Source: Gammaproteobacteria bacterium (lineage in GTDB: Bacteria; Pseudomonadota; Gammaproteobacteria; JABHGC01). From it: a stretch of DNA of 64,000 bases. Below are positions 50,580 to 61,299 of this stretch, piece after piece (the first letter of the stretch is position 1; each line of letters opens with the position of its first letter). Location: NCBI GenBank assembly GCA_027077805.1, contig JALWTS010000005.1:1-64000 (forward strand), given 5' to 3'. Below the pieces are notes generated by a model that saw only the letters and a program-made list of their open reading frames with translations, had not been told where the DNA came from and did not search any database. A program made the position numbers and the translations under genes.

Positions 50580-50741
50580 AAGGTTATCCCCGTATTGGTT
50601 GTTAATACCATTGTTCATTGGTATAAAGATTTTTATTTTTCTAATGATTTATTGTTTTTCTTGTCTATAATATAACCTGATTCTTAGAAAAATCAATGAA
50701 ATCTATCTTTACTCATACATTATATCAAAAGATTTTTTATC
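50580..50741. promoter_or_regulatory. divergent tolC / efflux-pump intergenic region
   Basis: 162 AT-rich bases carrying the start regions of tolC (leftward) and the MFP gene (rightward). A perfect TATAAT at 50666-50671 could be a rightward -10, but no good -35 lies at 16-18 bases. I see no convincing operator palindrome for a TetR- or MarR-type repressor, and no such regulator gene is adjacent. Confidence 0.3.
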
Positions 50742-51758
50742 ATGTGGATGCGAATATTCTCTATTATTTTGAGTTTTATCATTGTAACAACTGTTTATGC
50801 CGATGATGAAGCGATTCCTGTTACTGTACAAAAATTAGAAAAATTGTTTATTTACCCACAAATCGAGGCACCTGCGTCTGTCGTGAGTATGAATGATAGT
50901 CAGATCAGTGCGGAGGTGAGTGCGAAAATTATTGAAATTCCAGTGGCGGTGGGTGATATTGTGGTAAAAGATACTACTTTGGTGCAATTGGACATGGCAG
51001 ATTTTGAATTGGAGCATAAACGCTTAAAAGTGAAACTTGCCCGAGTAGCCGCACAACTTAACCAAGCCCAAACGACCTTGAAACAACAAAAAGATTTGGG
51101 TAGAAATACCAGTAAATCAAAACTTAAAAAAGCTCAAACGGATGTACGAATATTGCAACTGGATTATCAAGAATTCAGTGTTGCCGTCAATAAAGCCGCC
51201 AGAAATATTGAAAAATGTGTGATTCATTCGCCATTTACAGGCTTAGTTTTAGAACGACTGGGCAAGGTAGGGGAATTTGTGAGTCCGGGGAAACCCATTA
51301 TACGGGTGATGGATGTGGAACGGATTGAAGTCTCTGCTCAAGTGCAAAGCAAAGATATTGAAAGTTTAGAAGCCACCGATAAATTATATTTAGAGTATCA
51401 AGAGAAACGTTATCCATTAAAACTGCGTACTGTCGTCTCACTATTAGATTCTCGAACTCGAACGCAAGAAGTCCGTTTAACTTTTTTGAATGAACATGCC
51501 TTACCTGGAACATCAGGGCGTTTAATTTGGAATGAAATTAAACCCCATTTTCCACCAGAGATTTTAGTGCGGCGTAAAGGGAAATTAGGGGTAATGGTTT
51601 ATAAAAATAAGCGGGTTAAATTTGTTGAATTAACGCATGCCTTAGAAGGTCGTCCCATTTTAGCCACTTTACCTGGTGCTACTTGGGTTGTCATCAATGG
51701 GCGTTATAGTGTGAAAGAGGGTGATACTGTTAAAGCCAGCAAACATCACGGTAAATAA
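50742..51758 (+). CDS. RND efflux periplasmic adaptor (MFP/HlyD family)
   Basis: 338 residues with a signal peptide (FSIILSFIIVTTVYADD), then barrel-sandwich half (AEVSAKIIEIPVAVGDIVVKDTTLVQLD), coiled-coil hairpin (LKVKLARVAAQLNQAQTTLKQQ) and second half (VIHSPFTGLVLERLGKVGEFVSPGKPIIRVMD). The adaptor bridges the RND pump and TolC. No N-terminal lipobox is seen, so it is not an AcrA-type lipoprotein. The pump gene follows 12 bases later. Confidence 0.9.
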   Translation: MWMRIFSIILSFIIVTTVYADDEAIPVTVQKLEKLFIYPQIEAPASVVSMNDSQISAEVSAKIIEIPVAVGDIVVKDTTLVQLDMADFELEHKRLKVKLARVAAQLNQAQTTLKQQKDLGRNTSKSKLKKAQTDVRILQLDYQEFSVAVNKAARNIEKCVIHSPFTGLVLERLGKVGEFVSPGKPIIRVMDVERIEVSAQVQSKDIESLEATDKLYLEYQEKRYPLKLRTVVSLLDSRTRTQEVRLTFLNEHALPGTSGRLIWNEIKPHFPPEILVRRKGKLGVMVYKNKRVKFVELTHALEGRPILATLPGATWVVINGRYSVKEGDTVKASKHHGK

Positions 51759-51770
51759 AATCCAATCATT

Positions 51771-54700
51771 ATGTTTAAAAATCTACTTGAAAATCATGTA
51801 TTAGCAACCTTAACCTTTGTTTTGGTTTTGGTCATGGGGTTATTGGCGTATTTTCAGATGCCGAGAGAGAAAAATCCTTCATTTAATTATAATGCGGTTG
51901 CTGTGGTTGTCTTATTACCTGGGGCTTCTACTTGGGATATAGAAAAGGCCTTAACCATTCCTGTCGAACAAGCGGTGGCAAAAGTGGATGATGTGAGAAC
52001 GGTTACCAGTGTGAGCCAAGAGGGGTTATCGACGACGATTGTCCGTTTTGGTGATATCAATGATGAAACCTACGATAGACGGATTACCGATCTGCGCCGT
52101 GAAGTACAAAATATTAGCAGTAGTTTGCCCCCCGAGGCCTCATCGCCAACCATTAGTTCTGTGAATAGTAGTAATTCCTTCCCTAGTGTCAGTGTGATTA
52201 TTACAGCCGTTGCGAATGATGAAAATTTAAGAAAACAAGCCGAATATGTCAGCAAAGATTTGGAACGAATTAAAGGGGTGGAAAGTGTTGGTGCGGTTGG
52301 TTTGCATGAGCCTGAGTATCAAATTCGGTTTCATCCAGAAGAACTGCAAGGGTTAGGGATTTCACCGACTTCTTTAGCCGATACGGTACGTTCGCATTTT
52401 CGTGATATTTCAGCGGGAACCATTAAGGTGAATGATCAACAGTGGGTAGTGCGTTTAGTAGGTGCGGTGAATGATTTAGAATATTTGGCTAAGTTACCCG
52501 TATTAACGGCGAATGGGGAAGTGCCGTTAGAAACGGTCGCAGATGTCGTTCGTGGCCGATCCAAAGCCACGGGTTTGGCAAGATCACAGGGAAAACCTGC
52601 TATTATGATTAATTTGACTAAAAAAGGGAGCGCGAATACTTTAAAATTGTTAGATGATGTCAGAAACTATATTGAACAACGTAATGCTCTTAAACATTCC
52701 ACTGGAATTGAATTATCCTTGCTTTATGATCAAACCGCTAGTATTCGTAATTCCATTGCAGTCATGGAAAGCAATGCTTTTTGGGGACTAATTTTGGTCA
52801 TGTTTATGACATGGTTATTTTTGGGCTGGAAAATTGCGTTATTAACGACATTAGGGATTCCCTTTACCTTAGCAGGAACTTTTTGGATATTGTCTATGCT
52901 AGGTTTTACCATGAATAATCCCGTGTTACTCGCTATTGTCATTAGTTTGGGGATGTTAGTCGATGATGCAGTAGTCGTGGTGGAAACGATTTATCATCGC
53001 TTACAAAAAGGAGGCGATGCCGTTACCGAAGTCGCCTTGGCACTGCAAGAAGTGATTCCCCCTGTGTTATCCGCTGTATTAACGACTATTGCCGCCTTTT
53101 TGCCCTTAATGTTGTTGCCTGGGGTCTTAGGTAAATTTATGTTGGTTGTGCCATTAGTGGTAACGGTGGCTTTGATTTTTAGTTTAACTGAATCATTTTG
53201 GATGTTACCCTCACATGTTCAGGCTTGGGATGTGAATTTTACGGGTGAAAGTCATTCGCAACGTATGCGAGAAAAACTTACTAAAAAACTGCGGCATCTT
53301 TATACCAAGCTTTTGTTTAAAGTAATGCGGTGGCAAAAATTATCACTGGCTACAGCGGTAGGTTTATTCTTTTTGTCAATTTATGCGGTTTCATCTGATA
53401 TTGTTAAAGTCAACTTTTTTGCCTTTGATTCGTATCGAGTCTTTTATATTGATATTGAATTAGAACCAGGGACTTCTTTAGATCAAACTTTAGATAAAAT
53501 GTTAGAAGTTGAAAATCTAATCCGTGATAATGCGATGTATGATGAGATTCGTGCCGTCGCTTCCAGTGCGGGTCGAGCCAATGGTAAAACTGGCGATCAT
53601 TTAGGACGGATATTAGTTACTTTGCAACCTCCTCGTCCCGATTTGCGTAAACTCGATGAAATGGTAGAGGCGATTCGCCCTATTATTACCAACATTCCTG
53701 GCACTTATAATGTGAATTTAGTGACATTTTCGGATGTGCCACAATCACCTGCGATTAGTGTTAAGATTCGAGGGGATGATTTTACCGAAATCAATGCGGC
53801 TGCCAAGGCTTTACATGAAATTGTTGAACAAATGGAAGGCAGTAGTGATGTGAAAATTGAAGATAATACGGGCAGTATGCAGTTATCGTTTCAATTAGAT
53901 GTCGATGCTGTCAGACGAGCTGGTTTAAATCCTGAAATGGTGTCTCGTACCATTCGTTTGATGGTGGATGGTGAAGTGCTAACAAGTGTACAAGATCAGG
54001 GGGAACAAGTAGATATTCGCTTATTGAGTTCAAGAGGTGTTTGGAACAATATTGATGAGTTTATGCGACAAACCATCGCCTTGCCAAATGGTGGGGGGGA
54101 TATTCCTTTGGCTCAACTATTGTCATATAAAGTAGAGAGAGGGACGGGTAAGATTCGACATTATCAATTTCGTCGTTCCATTACTTTAGAAGCGGATATT
54201 GATAAATCAATTATGAACACGGTGCAAGCGAATCAATATGTAAAAGAGGAATGGGAAAAAATTCAGATTGATTATCCTAATGTCAATTTGGACTTCTCAG
54301 GTGAATTAGATGATATTCAAGAAAGCCTGGATGCTTTAGTGAGTTTATTTTTATTTGGGATTTTATTGATCTTTTTGATTTTAGGGACTCAGTTTAATAG
54401 TTTTAGTCAGCCATTGATGATTTTATTTACCGTTCCCATGGCGTTCATGGGAGTCGTATTAGGCTTGTTTGTGACGAATAATCCTTTAAGTTTGTTTACG
54501 ATGTTTGGTGTGGTTGCTTTAGCGGGAATTGCGGTGAATGATGATATTGTATTGATTTCAACAGCGAATGACAGTCGTAAACGTGGGGTGAGTAAATTAT
54601 ATGCGGCAATTTATGCGGGACGACGACGCTTTGTGCCAGTGATTATTACCTCATTAACGACCATCGCAGGCTTATTTACTTTGGCAACGGGTTTAGCTGG

Positions 54701-55241
54701 CTTTTCCCTAATGTGGGGACCTGTTGCGGTAGCAATTGTTTGGGGTTTGGCCTCTTCGACGGTATTGACTTTATTTATCTTACCTGTGATTTATTATAAC
54801 TTTAGTAAAGAGACGATAGTGCAACGTGATTGTTTGCCTAGACGTCTATTTTTAAGGTTGACCCCATTATTATCATTTGTGTCCTTTTTATTACCGAAAG
54901 GGAGTTTAGCCTCTCGTCAAGTGGATCAAGTCGAATCAGCGATGATGGCACAATCGAAAGGGGCGAAATTGATGAAAGAAGGCAAATATTGGGAAGCGAT
55001 TTTGCATTTTGAAGAAGAAGCCAATGCCGATCCTGAGAATAAAACTTTAAATTTAAATACGGCTCAAGCGATGTTGATTTTTATGCAGAAATTTGGAGCA
55101 GATGTGGGATTTTTAAAACGATCCAAACGCTATTTAGATAGAGTCGCTCAACAAGATTCTGGGGACAAGCGTTATCGACGCTTATTAAAACTTTATCAGC
55201 AGTTAGTGATTACAGGCGGTGATTCACCGAATTTAGAATAA
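51771..55241 (+). CDS. RND efflux pump with C-terminal TPR-like extension
   Basis: 1156 residues. Twelve membrane helices and two large periplasmic loops follow the HAE/AcrB plan: MPREKNPSFNYNAV, GASTWDIEKALTIPVEQAV, and the proton-relay helix ISLGMLVDDAVVVVETIYHRL with its Asp pair. The last helix ends near residue 1010, where ordinary pumps stop. About 145 further residues follow; from about 1058 they form TPR-like helices (MAQSKGAKLMKEGKYWEAILHFEEEANADPENKTL). The tail would be cytoplasmic. Drug or metabolite specificity cannot be read. Its stop overlaps the trpF start. Confidence 0.9.
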   Translation: MFKNLLENHVLATLTFVLVLVMGLLAYFQMPREKNPSFNYNAVAVVVLLPGASTWDIEKALTIPVEQAVAKVDDVRTVTSVSQEGLSTTIVRFGDINDETYDRRITDLRREVQNISSSLPPEASSPTISSVNSSNSFPSVSVIITAVANDENLRKQAEYVSKDLERIKGVESVGAVGLHEPEYQIRFHPEELQGLGISPTSLADTVRSHFRDISAGTIKVNDQQWVVRLVGAVNDLEYLAKLPVLTANGEVPLETVADVVRGRSKATGLARSQGKPAIMINLTKKGSANTLKLLDDVRNYIEQRNALKHSTGIELSLLYDQTASIRNSIAVMESNAFWGLILVMFMTWLFLGWKIALLTTLGIPFTLAGTFWILSMLGFTMNNPVLLAIVISLGMLVDDAVVVVETIYHRLQKGGDAVTEVALALQEVIPPVLSAVLTTIAAFLPLMLLPGVLGKFMLVVPLVVTVALIFSLTESFWMLPSHVQAWDVNFTGESHSQRMREKLTKKLRHLYTKLLFKVMRWQKLSLATAVGLFFLSIYAVSSDIVKVNFFAFDSYRVFYIDIELEPGTSLDQTLDKMLEVENLIRDNAMYDEIRAVASSAGRANGKTGDHLGRILVTLQPPRPDLRKLDEMVEAIRPIITNIPGTYNVNLVTFSDVPQSPAISVKIRGDDFTEINAAAKALHEIVEQMEGSSDVKIEDNTGSMQLSFQLDVDAVRRAGLNPEMVSRTIRLMVDGEVLTSVQDQGEQVDIRLLSSRGVWNNIDEFMRQTIALPNGGGDIPLAQLLSYKVERGTGKIRHYQFRRSITLEADIDKSIMNTVQANQYVKEEWEKIQIDYPNVNLDFSGELDDIQESLDALVSLFLFGILLIFLILGTQFNSFSQPLMILFTVPMAFMGVVLGLFVTNNPLSLFTMFGVVALAGIAVNDDIVLISTANDSRKRGVSKLYAAIYAGRRRFVPVIITSLTTIAGLFTLATGLAGFSLMWGPVAVAIVWGLASSTVLTLFILPVIYYNFSKETIVQRDCLPRRLFLRLTPLLSFVSFLLPKGSLASRQVDQVESAMMAQSKGAKLMKEGKYWEAILHFEEEANADPENKTLNLNTAQAMLIFMQKFGADVGFLKRSKRYLDRVAQQDSGDKRYRRLLKLYQQLVITGGDSPNLE

Positions 55242-55885
55242 TGAGTGCGATACAAATGAAACGAACTCGGGTTAAAATTTGTGGTATTACACGGATTGAA
55301 GATGCTGAAACGGCTATTGCCTATGGTGCGGATGCCATTGGTTTAATGTTTTATCCACAGTCACCAAGAGCCATAAGTTTAGAGAAAGCACAGGCAATTA
55401 CCGCAATAATCCCAGCCTTTGTTTCAGTGGTAGGATTATTTGTTAATCCAGAACCAACTTGGGTCAGTTCAGTGTTAAATGCAATGCGAATTGACTGTTT
55501 ACAATTTCATGGGGATGAAACACCTGAACAATGTCGGGCGTATCAAAAACCTTATATCAAAGTGATAAGGATGAAATCTGAAACAAATGTGTTATCCTAT
55601 ACCAAAAGTTATGCCGATGCTGGTGCCTTGTTACTGGATGCGTATCAAAAAGATAAATTTGGTGGGACTGGACAAACCTTTGATTGGCAAGCCGTTCCGA
55701 AAGATTTAACCCAAGCAATGATTCTTGCAGGTGGTTTAAGGGCTGATAATGTTAAGCAAGCCATTCAACAAGCCCAACCCTTTGCGGTTGACGTCAGTGG
55801 TGGCGTTGAGCAACAGCATGGGATTAAAGACCCAAATAAAATTGCACAATTTATGCGGGCGGTTTCCCAATCTTGTAAATGGTAG
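55241..55885 (+). CDS. trpF: phosphoribosylanthranilate isomerase
   Basis: Isomerises N-phosphoribosylanthranilate in tryptophan synthesis. The 214 residues form a TIM barrel with RVKICGITRIEDAETA, GADAIGLMFYPQSPRAI, LQFHGDE, LLLDAYQKDKFGGTGQTFDW and AGGLRADNV, including the catalytic Cys (KICG) and Asp (LLLDAY). The ATG overlaps the RND stop by one base; an in-frame ATG at 55256 fits the family start MKRTRVKICG. The next gene, trpB, follows after 112 bases. Confidence 0.94.
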   Translation: MSAIQMKRTRVKICGITRIEDAETAIAYGADAIGLMFYPQSPRAISLEKAQAITAIIPAFVSVVGLFVNPEPTWVSSVLNAMRIDCLQFHGDETPEQCRAYQKPYIKVIRMKSETNVLSYTKSYADAGALLLDAYQKDKFGGTGQTFDWQAVPKDLTQAMILAGGLRADNVKQAIQQAQPFAVDVSGGVEQQHGIKDPNKIAQFMRAVSQSCKW

Positions 55886-55997
55886 TTTGAATATGTATTT
55901 TTTACTTAGCCCTCTCTCAATCTCCCCCCCTCAAAAAAAGGGAGGGGCGTAACGGTGAGCGGTGGCTAGGCAATCGTTTATGTAAGGACAAAATTGA
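55886..55997. other. trpF-trpB gap with C- and G-rich tracts
   Basis: The 112 bases hold CTCCCCCCCTC followed by seven A and GGGAGGGG (about 55923-55946). This could fold into an imperfect GC stem with an A-loop, unlike its AT-rich surroundings. A dispersed repeat remnant or weak attenuator is possible. I see no leader peptide with tandem Trp codons. No gene is present. Confidence 0.4.
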
Positions 55998-57197
55998 ATG
56001 GATTTTATGACATTACCCGATGAACAGGGGCATTTTGGTCAATATGGGGGGATTTTTGCTTCTGAAACCTTAATGTATGCTTTAGATGAATTGACCCAAG
56101 CGTATCAGCAATACAAAGATCAACCCGAGTTTTTGGCCGAACTACAACAAGATTTTACCCACTATGTCGGACGACCTTCACCCTTATATTTTGCAGCAAG
56201 TTGGACGCAAATATTAGGCGGTGCCAAAATTTATTTAAAACGGGAAGATTTAAATCATACGGGGGCACATAAGGTGAATAATACCATTGGTCAGGCTTTA
56301 TTAGCCAAACGTATGGGCAAAACTCGGGTAATTGCCGAAACAGGGGCAGGTCAGCATGGGGTAGCAACCGCAACTGTGGCAACTCGTTTAGGTTTGGAAT
56401 GTGTGGTCTATATGGGCGAAGAAGATATGCAGCGCCAAGCCTTAAATGTGTATCGTATGAAATTATTAGGCGCTAAGGTTGTCCCTGTAACTTCAGGGTC
56501 AAAGACCTTAAAAGATGCCCTAAATGAAGCCATGCGTGATTGGGTAACGAATGTTGATAATACCTTTTATATTATTGGTACAGTGGCAGGTCCACATCCT
56601 TATCCCATGTTGGTGAGAGATTTTCAAACCGTCATTGGTAAAGAAGCCAAGCAACAAATATTAGATAGGGAAGGGCAGTTACCCAATGCCTTAGTTGCTT
56701 GTATTGGGGGGGGGTCTAATGCCATTGGTTTGTTTCATCCATTTTTAGAAGAGGAATCCGTTAAAATTTACGGCGTAGAAGCAGCCGGTTATGGTTTAGA
56801 AACAGGTAAACATGCTGCTCCTTTATGTGCGGGGAAAGTTGGCGTATTACATGGTAATCGTACCTATTTAATTGAAACGGATGAAGGTCAAATTATTCCG
56901 ACTCATTCCATATCGGCAGGTTTAGATTATCCGGGTGTCGGGCCGGAACATGCTTACTTAAAAGATACGGGTCGTGCCAATTATGTGGCAGTAACAGATA
57001 AACAGGCATTGCAAGCGTTTCATTCTTTAAGCCAAACCGAAGGAATTTTACCTGCTTTAGAATCCAGTCATGCTTTGGCTTATACGATGGAATTAGCACC
57101 GACTATGGACAAAAATCAGATTATTTTGGTAAATTTATCAGGGCGTGGTGATAAAGACATTCATACCGTGGCAGAACAAGAAGGACTTCAATTATGA
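55998..57197 (+). CDS. trpB: tryptophan synthase beta chain
   Basis: PLP enzyme that joins indole and serine to make tryptophan. The 399 residues contain [23 protein letters not shown] with the PLP lysine, [28 protein letters not shown] and LSGRGDKD. Typical length for TrpB1. The GGGSN loop is encoded by nine consecutive G (56706-56714). It overlaps trpA by four bases, as usual for the channelling alpha2-beta2 complex. Confidence 0.96.
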   Translation: MDFMTLPDEQGHFGQYGGIFASETLMYALDELTQAYQQYKDQPEFLAELQQDFTHYVGRPSPLYFAASWTQILGGAKIYLKREDLNHTGAHKVNNTIGQALLAKRMGKTRVIAETGAGQHGVATATVATRLGLECVVYMGEEDMQRQALNVYRMKLLGAKVVPVTSGSKTLKDALNEAMRDWVTNVDNTFYIIGTVAGPHPYPMLVRDFQTVIGKEAKQQILDREGQLPNALVACIGGGSNAIGLFHPFLEEESVKIYGVEAAGYGLETGKHAAPLCAGKVGVLHGNRTYLIETDEGQIIPTHSISAGLDYPGVGPEHAYLKDTGRANYVAVTDKQALQAFHSLSQTEGILPALESSHALAYTMELAPTMDKNQIILVNLSGRGDKDIHTVAEQEGLQL

Positions 57198-58000
57198 ATC
57201 GAATCGAATCCTGTTTTGCTGACTTAAAACAGCAACAAAAAAAGGCATTGATTCCTTTTATTACCGCAGGTGATCCTAATATTGCTTTAACCTTGGAATT
57301 AATGCAGACTTTAGTGGCATCAGGGGCGGATATTATTGAGCTAGGCGTACCCTTTTCTGATCCCATGGCAGATGGGCCCGTGATTCAAAAGGCCAGTGAA
57401 CGTGCGTTAGCGAATAATATTTCCGTATTTGATATTTTTGACATAGTGCGACAATTTCGTCAAGGTAACCAGACTACGCCTATTATTTTAATGGGATATT
57501 TAAATCCCATTGAAGTTGTGGGTTATGACAAATTTGCCCGTCTTGCCAAACAAGCAGGTGTGGATGGTTTATTAACGGTAGATATGCCACCTGAAGAAAG
57601 TCATGATTTTATTGAATGTATGACACAATATAATTTAGCCCCAATCTTTTTGTTAGCCCCAACAACGACGCAAGCAAGAATACAAAAAATTTGTGCCTTA
57701 GCCCAAGGCTTTATCTATTATGTATCATTAAAAGGGGTAACAGGAGCGGGGCATATTGATATGGCGGAAGTTGGCTTAAAATTAACTCAAATTAGAGCGA
57801 TGACTTGCTTGCCTGTGGGGGTTGGTTTTGGCATTCGGGATGCCGATTCTGCTAAAAAGGTGGCACAGATTGCGGATGCGGTGGTGGTGGGAAGTGCTAT
57901 CGTGAAATTGGTTGAAGTATCATTAGATCAGCCGAATAATATTCCTATGTTAATGAAACAGTTGTTAACAGAAATACGTCAAGCGATTGATGAAGAATAA
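57194..58000 (+). CDS. trpA: tryptophan synthase alpha chain
   Basis: Cleaves indole-3-glycerol phosphate to indole, which channels to TrpB. The 268 residues carry [34 protein letters not shown] with catalytic Glu and Asp, [11 protein letters not shown] and [11 protein letters not shown]. It overlaps trpB by four bases, and the gap to the accD start at 58032 is 31 bases. No attenuator-like structure was seen. Confidence 0.96.
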   Translation: MNRIESCFADLKQQQKKALIPFITAGDPNIALTLELMQTLVASGADIIELGVPFSDPMADGPVIQKASERALANNISVFDIFDIVRQFRQGNQTTPIILMGYLNPIEVVGYDKFARLAKQAGVDGLLTVDMPPEESHDFIECMTQYNLAPIFLLAPTTTQARIQKICALAQGFIYYVSLKGVTGAGHIDMAEVGLKLTQIRAMTCLPVGVGFGIRDADSAKKVAQIADAVVVGSAIVKLVEVSLDQPNNIPMLMKQLLTEIRQAIDEE

Positions 58001-58031
58001 TGAAAATGAAGGAACTGAACAGGAGAATGAA

Positions 58032-58970
58032 ATGCCTACTTGGTTTGAAAAATTAATTCCTTCTCAAATTAGGATTGATACGGGGAATAAACGAGCAGTG
58101 CCTGAAGGTTTATGGCAAAAATGTCCTTCATGTCATGCGATTTTATATAAAAAAGACTTAGAACGAAATTTGGAAGTATGTCCTAAATGTGGGCATCATT
58201 TTCGGATAGGAGCGCGTTGTCGTTTAGAATGGTTTTTAGACCCAGAACCGAGAGAAGAAATTGGAAATGAGTTAGAACCGCTGGATATTTTAAAATTTAA
58301 AGATAGTAAAAAATATAAAGAACGAATTGCCCAAGGTCAAAAAAGCTCCGGTGAGACCGATGCTTTAGTCGTGATGAAAGGCTGTGTTCAAGGTTTACCT
58401 TTAGTCGTCGCTGCTTTTGAGTTTCGTTTTATGGGTGGCTCAATGGGTTCCGTTGTGGGGGAACGTTTTGTCCGTGCGGTACAGGCTTGCTTAGAAAACG
58501 GTATTCCTCTTGTCTGTTTTTCTGCAAGTGGTGGTGCGAGAATGCAGGAAGCCTTGTTTTCATTAATGCAAATGGCTAAAACCAGTGCTGCTCTAACGAA
58601 ATTATCAAGACGGGGTATTCCCTTTGTTTCCGTCATGACGGACCCGACTATGGGGGGCGTTTCAGCAAGTTTAGCAATGTTAGGTGATGTTCATTTGGCA
58701 GAGCCTGAAGCACTGATTGGTTTTGCAGGACCAAGAGTGATTGAACAAACGGTCAGGGAAAAATTACCCGAAGGCTTTCAACGTAGTGAGTTTTTAGTCG
58801 ATCATGGGGCGATTGATCGTATTGTTGATAGACGAGAAATGCGTGTTACCATTGCCTCTTTATTGGCAATGTTAACGAAGCAAAGTGCCAGTAAGTTAGT
58901 ATTAGATAGCGATAGTAATCCGCCGACCTCGGTCGCTGATTCTGATGATAATTCGAATGTCGAAGCCTAA
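58032..58970 (+). CDS. accD: acetyl-CoA carboxylase, carboxyltransferase beta subunit
   Basis: Transfers carboxyl from biotin-BCCP to acetyl-CoA, making malonyl-CoA with AccA. I choose the ATG at 58032 because AGGAGA lies five bases upstream and the protein then begins [13 protein letters not shown], the family start; an ATG at 57987 would overlap trpA. The 312 residues have a zinc ribbon [24 protein letters not shown]-type pair of CxxC motifs (near residues 30-50). The carboxyltransferase core follows with [18 protein letters not shown] and [16 protein letters not shown]. The C-terminal tail is Ser/Asp-rich. It overlaps folC. Confidence 0.95.
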   Translation: MPTWFEKLIPSQIRIDTGNKRAVPEGLWQKCPSCHAILYKKDLERNLEVCPKCGHHFRIGARCRLEWFLDPEPREEIGNELEPLDILKFKDSKKYKERIAQGQKSSGETDALVVMKGCVQGLPLVVAAFEFRFMGGSMGSVVGERFVRAVQACLENGIPLVCFSASGGARMQEALFSLMQMAKTSAALTKLSRRGIPFVSVMTDPTMGGVSASLAMLGDVHLAEPEALIGFAGPRVIEQTVREKLPEGFQRSEFLVDHGAIDRIVDRREMRVTIASLLAMLTKQSASKLVLDSDSNPPTSVADSDDNSNVEA

Positions 58971-60264
58971 AACCTTATCTCAGTGGTTAGATTGGGTGCA
59001 AAACTTACATACGGTGGGCATTGATCTGGGTTTAGAACGAATTAAAACCGTCTATGATCGATTGTTTGCAAGCCAATCATGGCCTTATATTATTACAGTG
59101 GCGGGTACGAATGGCAAAGGTTCTTGTATTGCCTTGCTAGAGTCAATTTTAGTCTCCGCAGATTATCAGGTTGGCAGTTATACCTCGCCTCATATTCAAT
59201 GTTTTAATGAAAGAATCAAAATCAATCAGCAAAGGGTGGATGATCAAACGTTGATTCAAGCATTTGCACAAGTGGAACAAGCGAGAGTCGCCGTCAGTTT
59301 GACGTATTTTGAGTTTGTAACTTTGGTGGGGTTGCAATGTTTTGCTCAACAATCATTGGATTTTTTATTGTTAGAAGTGGGCTTAGGTGGACGTTTCGAT
59401 GCCGTTAATTTGTTGGATGCCGATTTAGCCGTTATTATGCCCATTGATCTCGATCATCAGGCTTGGTTAGGTAATGATAGAGAGACGATTGCCAAAGAAA
59501 AAGCAGGCATTTTACGCCAACAACAGTTAGTCGTTGTTGCGGATGAGCATCCACCGCGGTCGTTATTAGAACAAATCAATTCACTGGATGCCAAGGCTTA
59601 TATTTATCAACGAGATTTTGGGGTTGAACTAACCGAAACTACTTGGAATTGGTGGTCATCAAGCCAATTATTCGATGCCTTGCCATCCCCGAATTTGCAA
59701 GGGAGACACCAATATCAAAATGCGGCCACGGTGTTAATGGTCATCACTTTGCTATCTCAGCCGTATCCAATAAGTTTGGCTGCCATCAAACAAGGTTTAG
59801 TCTCCGTTAAGTTAATGGCAAGACTACAGTTAGTCTCACTGCAAGCAAATTATCCTTGTGATATCGTATTAGATGTTGCCCATAATCCACATTCTGTTCG
59901 GGCGTTACAACAATGGTTAAGCCAACAGTCTTACCGACATTATTATGCCATTTTTGCGATGTTAGCGGATAAAGCCTTGGTGGAAAGTATTGAATTATTA
60001 AAAAATGTCATAACCACATGGTATGTGATTGAGTTAGAACAAACACGAGGCATTGATGCAACAGAATTAGCAACAATGTTGTCAAAAATCGTTGCACCAA
60101 GATCGGTGGTTTGTTGTTATACTGTCAGTGCTGGGTTGCAACAATTGCAATCTCAGGTAACGACAGAGGATTTGATCATTGTTTTTGGTTCGTTTTATAC
60201 GGTAGCAATGGCATATAATGAACTAGAACGTATGAGCCTAATGGATTTCGTCATCGAAAGATGA
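58957..60264 (+). CDS. folC: folylpolyglutamate synthase / dihydrofolate synthase
   Basis: Adds glutamate to dihydropteroate and then extends the folate tail. About 435 residues with the ATP loop [46 protein letters not shown] and [12 protein letters not shown]. Two in-frame ATG codons (58945 and 58957) both overlap the accD end. I prefer 58957 because it begins with the [15 protein letters not shown] helix. It is followed by dedD, cvpA and purF, the standard gammaproteobacterial order. Confidence 0.94.
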   Translation: MSKPKTLSQWLDWVQNLHTVGIDLGLERIKTVYDRLFASQSWPYIITVAGTNGKGSCIALLESILVSADYQVGSYTSPHIQCFNERIKINQQRVDDQTLIQAFAQVEQARVAVSLTYFEFVTLVGLQCFAQQSLDFLLLEVGLGGRFDAVNLLDADLAVIMPIDLDHQAWLGNDRETIAKEKAGILRQQQLVVVADEHPPRSLLEQINSLDAKAYIYQRDFGVELTETTWNWWSSSQLFDALPSPNLQGRHQYQNAATVLMVITLLSQPYPISLAAIKQGLVSVKLMARLQLVSLQANYPCDIVLDVAHNPHSVRALQQWLSQQSYRHYYAIFAMLADKALVESIELLKNVITTWYVIELEQTRGIDATELATMLSKIVAPRSVVCCYTVSAGLQQLQSQVTTEDLIIVFGSFYTVAMAYNELERMSLMDFVIER

Positions 60265-60291
60265 AAGATTTAAATATTGATAGGTAAATAA

Positions 60292-60774
60292 ATGAACACA
60301 CAATTAAAACACCGTTTAGTTGGATTGGCAGTGATTGCTTCCTTCATTGGCTTAGCCGTGCCTTTTATTTGGCAACCGAAAGTGAATGGTATGCCAGAAC
60401 ATCCAGAAGTGGAAGTATTACCGACAGAGCAATCATTTGTTTCGCAAGTAGTTGCGGTTGATAATCGTTCGGTACTCCCCATGAATTTGGCCAGTAAAGT
60501 TGAACAAGCGAATCAGCAATTTGCTAAAATTGAAGCCGAACAACAATGGGTGATTCAAGTGGGCAGTTTTAGTGAACAAGCGAATGCGGCACGTTTAGCA
60601 AAGCAACTTGAGTTGCAATCTTATCCCGTGATCATAGAAACGACTAAAAAACAAAATAAAACATTTTATAGAGTGAGAATTGGTCCTAAAAATAAAGCAA
60701 TTTTGCAACGCTATCAACAACAACTTGCAGAAAAACTGGGATTATCAGATACGAGAATGATGTCTTATCCCTAA
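60292..60774 (+). CDS. dedD: SPOR-domain cell-division protein (DedD-like)
   Basis: 160 residues: one N-terminal membrane helix (LVGLAVIASFIGLAVPFIW), a linker and a C-terminal SPOR domain (WVIQVGSFSEQANAARLAKQLELQSYPVII, then YRVRIGPKNKA). SPOR domains bind denuded peptidoglycan at the septum. The order folC-dedD-cvpA-purF fits DedD. The helix and domain match in size (E. coli DedD is somewhat longer). Confidence 0.88.
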   Translation: MNTQLKHRLVGLAVIASFIGLAVPFIWQPKVNGMPEHPEVEVLPTEQSFVSQVVAVDNRSVLPMNLASKVEQANQQFAKIEAEQQWVIQVGSFSEQANAARLAKQLELQSYPVIIETTKKQNKTFYRVRIGPKNKAILQRYQQQLAEKLGLSDTRMMSYP

Positions 60775-60789
60775 AACAAGGTGAATAGA

Positions 60790-61299
60790 ATGGTTTGGTT
60801 AGATTATGCTATCTTAGCTGTGATAGCAGTTTCCACAATTATTGGTCTGGTTCGTGGCTTTATTCGTGAAGTTTTATCACTCATCGTTTGGGTTGTTGCG
60901 ATTAGTTGTGGTTTATTTTTTGCTAAAGATGTGGCGAGTTTGCTCGAATTTATTCCAGGTGAACAATGGCGAATATTATTGGGCTTTAGCAGTATTTTTT
61001 TAGCCATTGTTTTACTCGGCTCTTTGCTGGTTTATTGGATTGCTTTCGCCGCAAAAGCCGTAGGTTTCATTACGATTGATTGGATTTTAGGCATTTTATT
61101 TGGCATGATTCGTGGGGGGGGGATGGTGATATTATTCATCATGGTGGCAAATTTAACGAAATTGGTCGATATGCCTGTTTGGAAAGACTCCATATTTATT
61201 CCTTATGGGCAGCAAAGTATTGATTATTTGGAACAGGAGTTACAAATTCATGAAGTCTTAGAGCAATGGATGGCAGAATTTAATCATCGTGAGTCATAA
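60790..61299 (+). CDS. cvpA: CvpA family membrane protein
   Basis: 169 residues with four membrane helices (WLDYAILAVIAVSTIIGLV, VLSLIVWVVAISCGLFF, ILLGFSSIFLAIVLLGSLLVY, and GILFGMIRGGGMVILFIM). CvpA was named for colicin V production in E. coli; its normal role is unclear. I use the ATG at 60790, preceded by AAGGTGA; an in-frame GTG is at 60781. Nine G (61114-61122) encode the GGG of IRGGGM. It lies upstream of purF, as in most gammaproteobacteria. Confidence 0.9.
   Translation: MVWLDYAILAVIAVSTIIGLVRGFIREVLSLIVWVVAISCGLFFAKDVASLLEFIPGEQWRILLGFSSIFLAIVLLGSLLVYWIAFAAKAVGFITIDWILGILFGMIRGGGMVILFIMVANLTKLVDMPVWKDSIFIPYGQQSIDYLEQELQIHEVLEQWMAEFNHRES

Noticed and set aside
55886-55997. Trp leader peptide/attenuator before trpB
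   Set aside because: No short frame with tandem Trp codons and no classical alternating stems; only GC-rich tracts are present.
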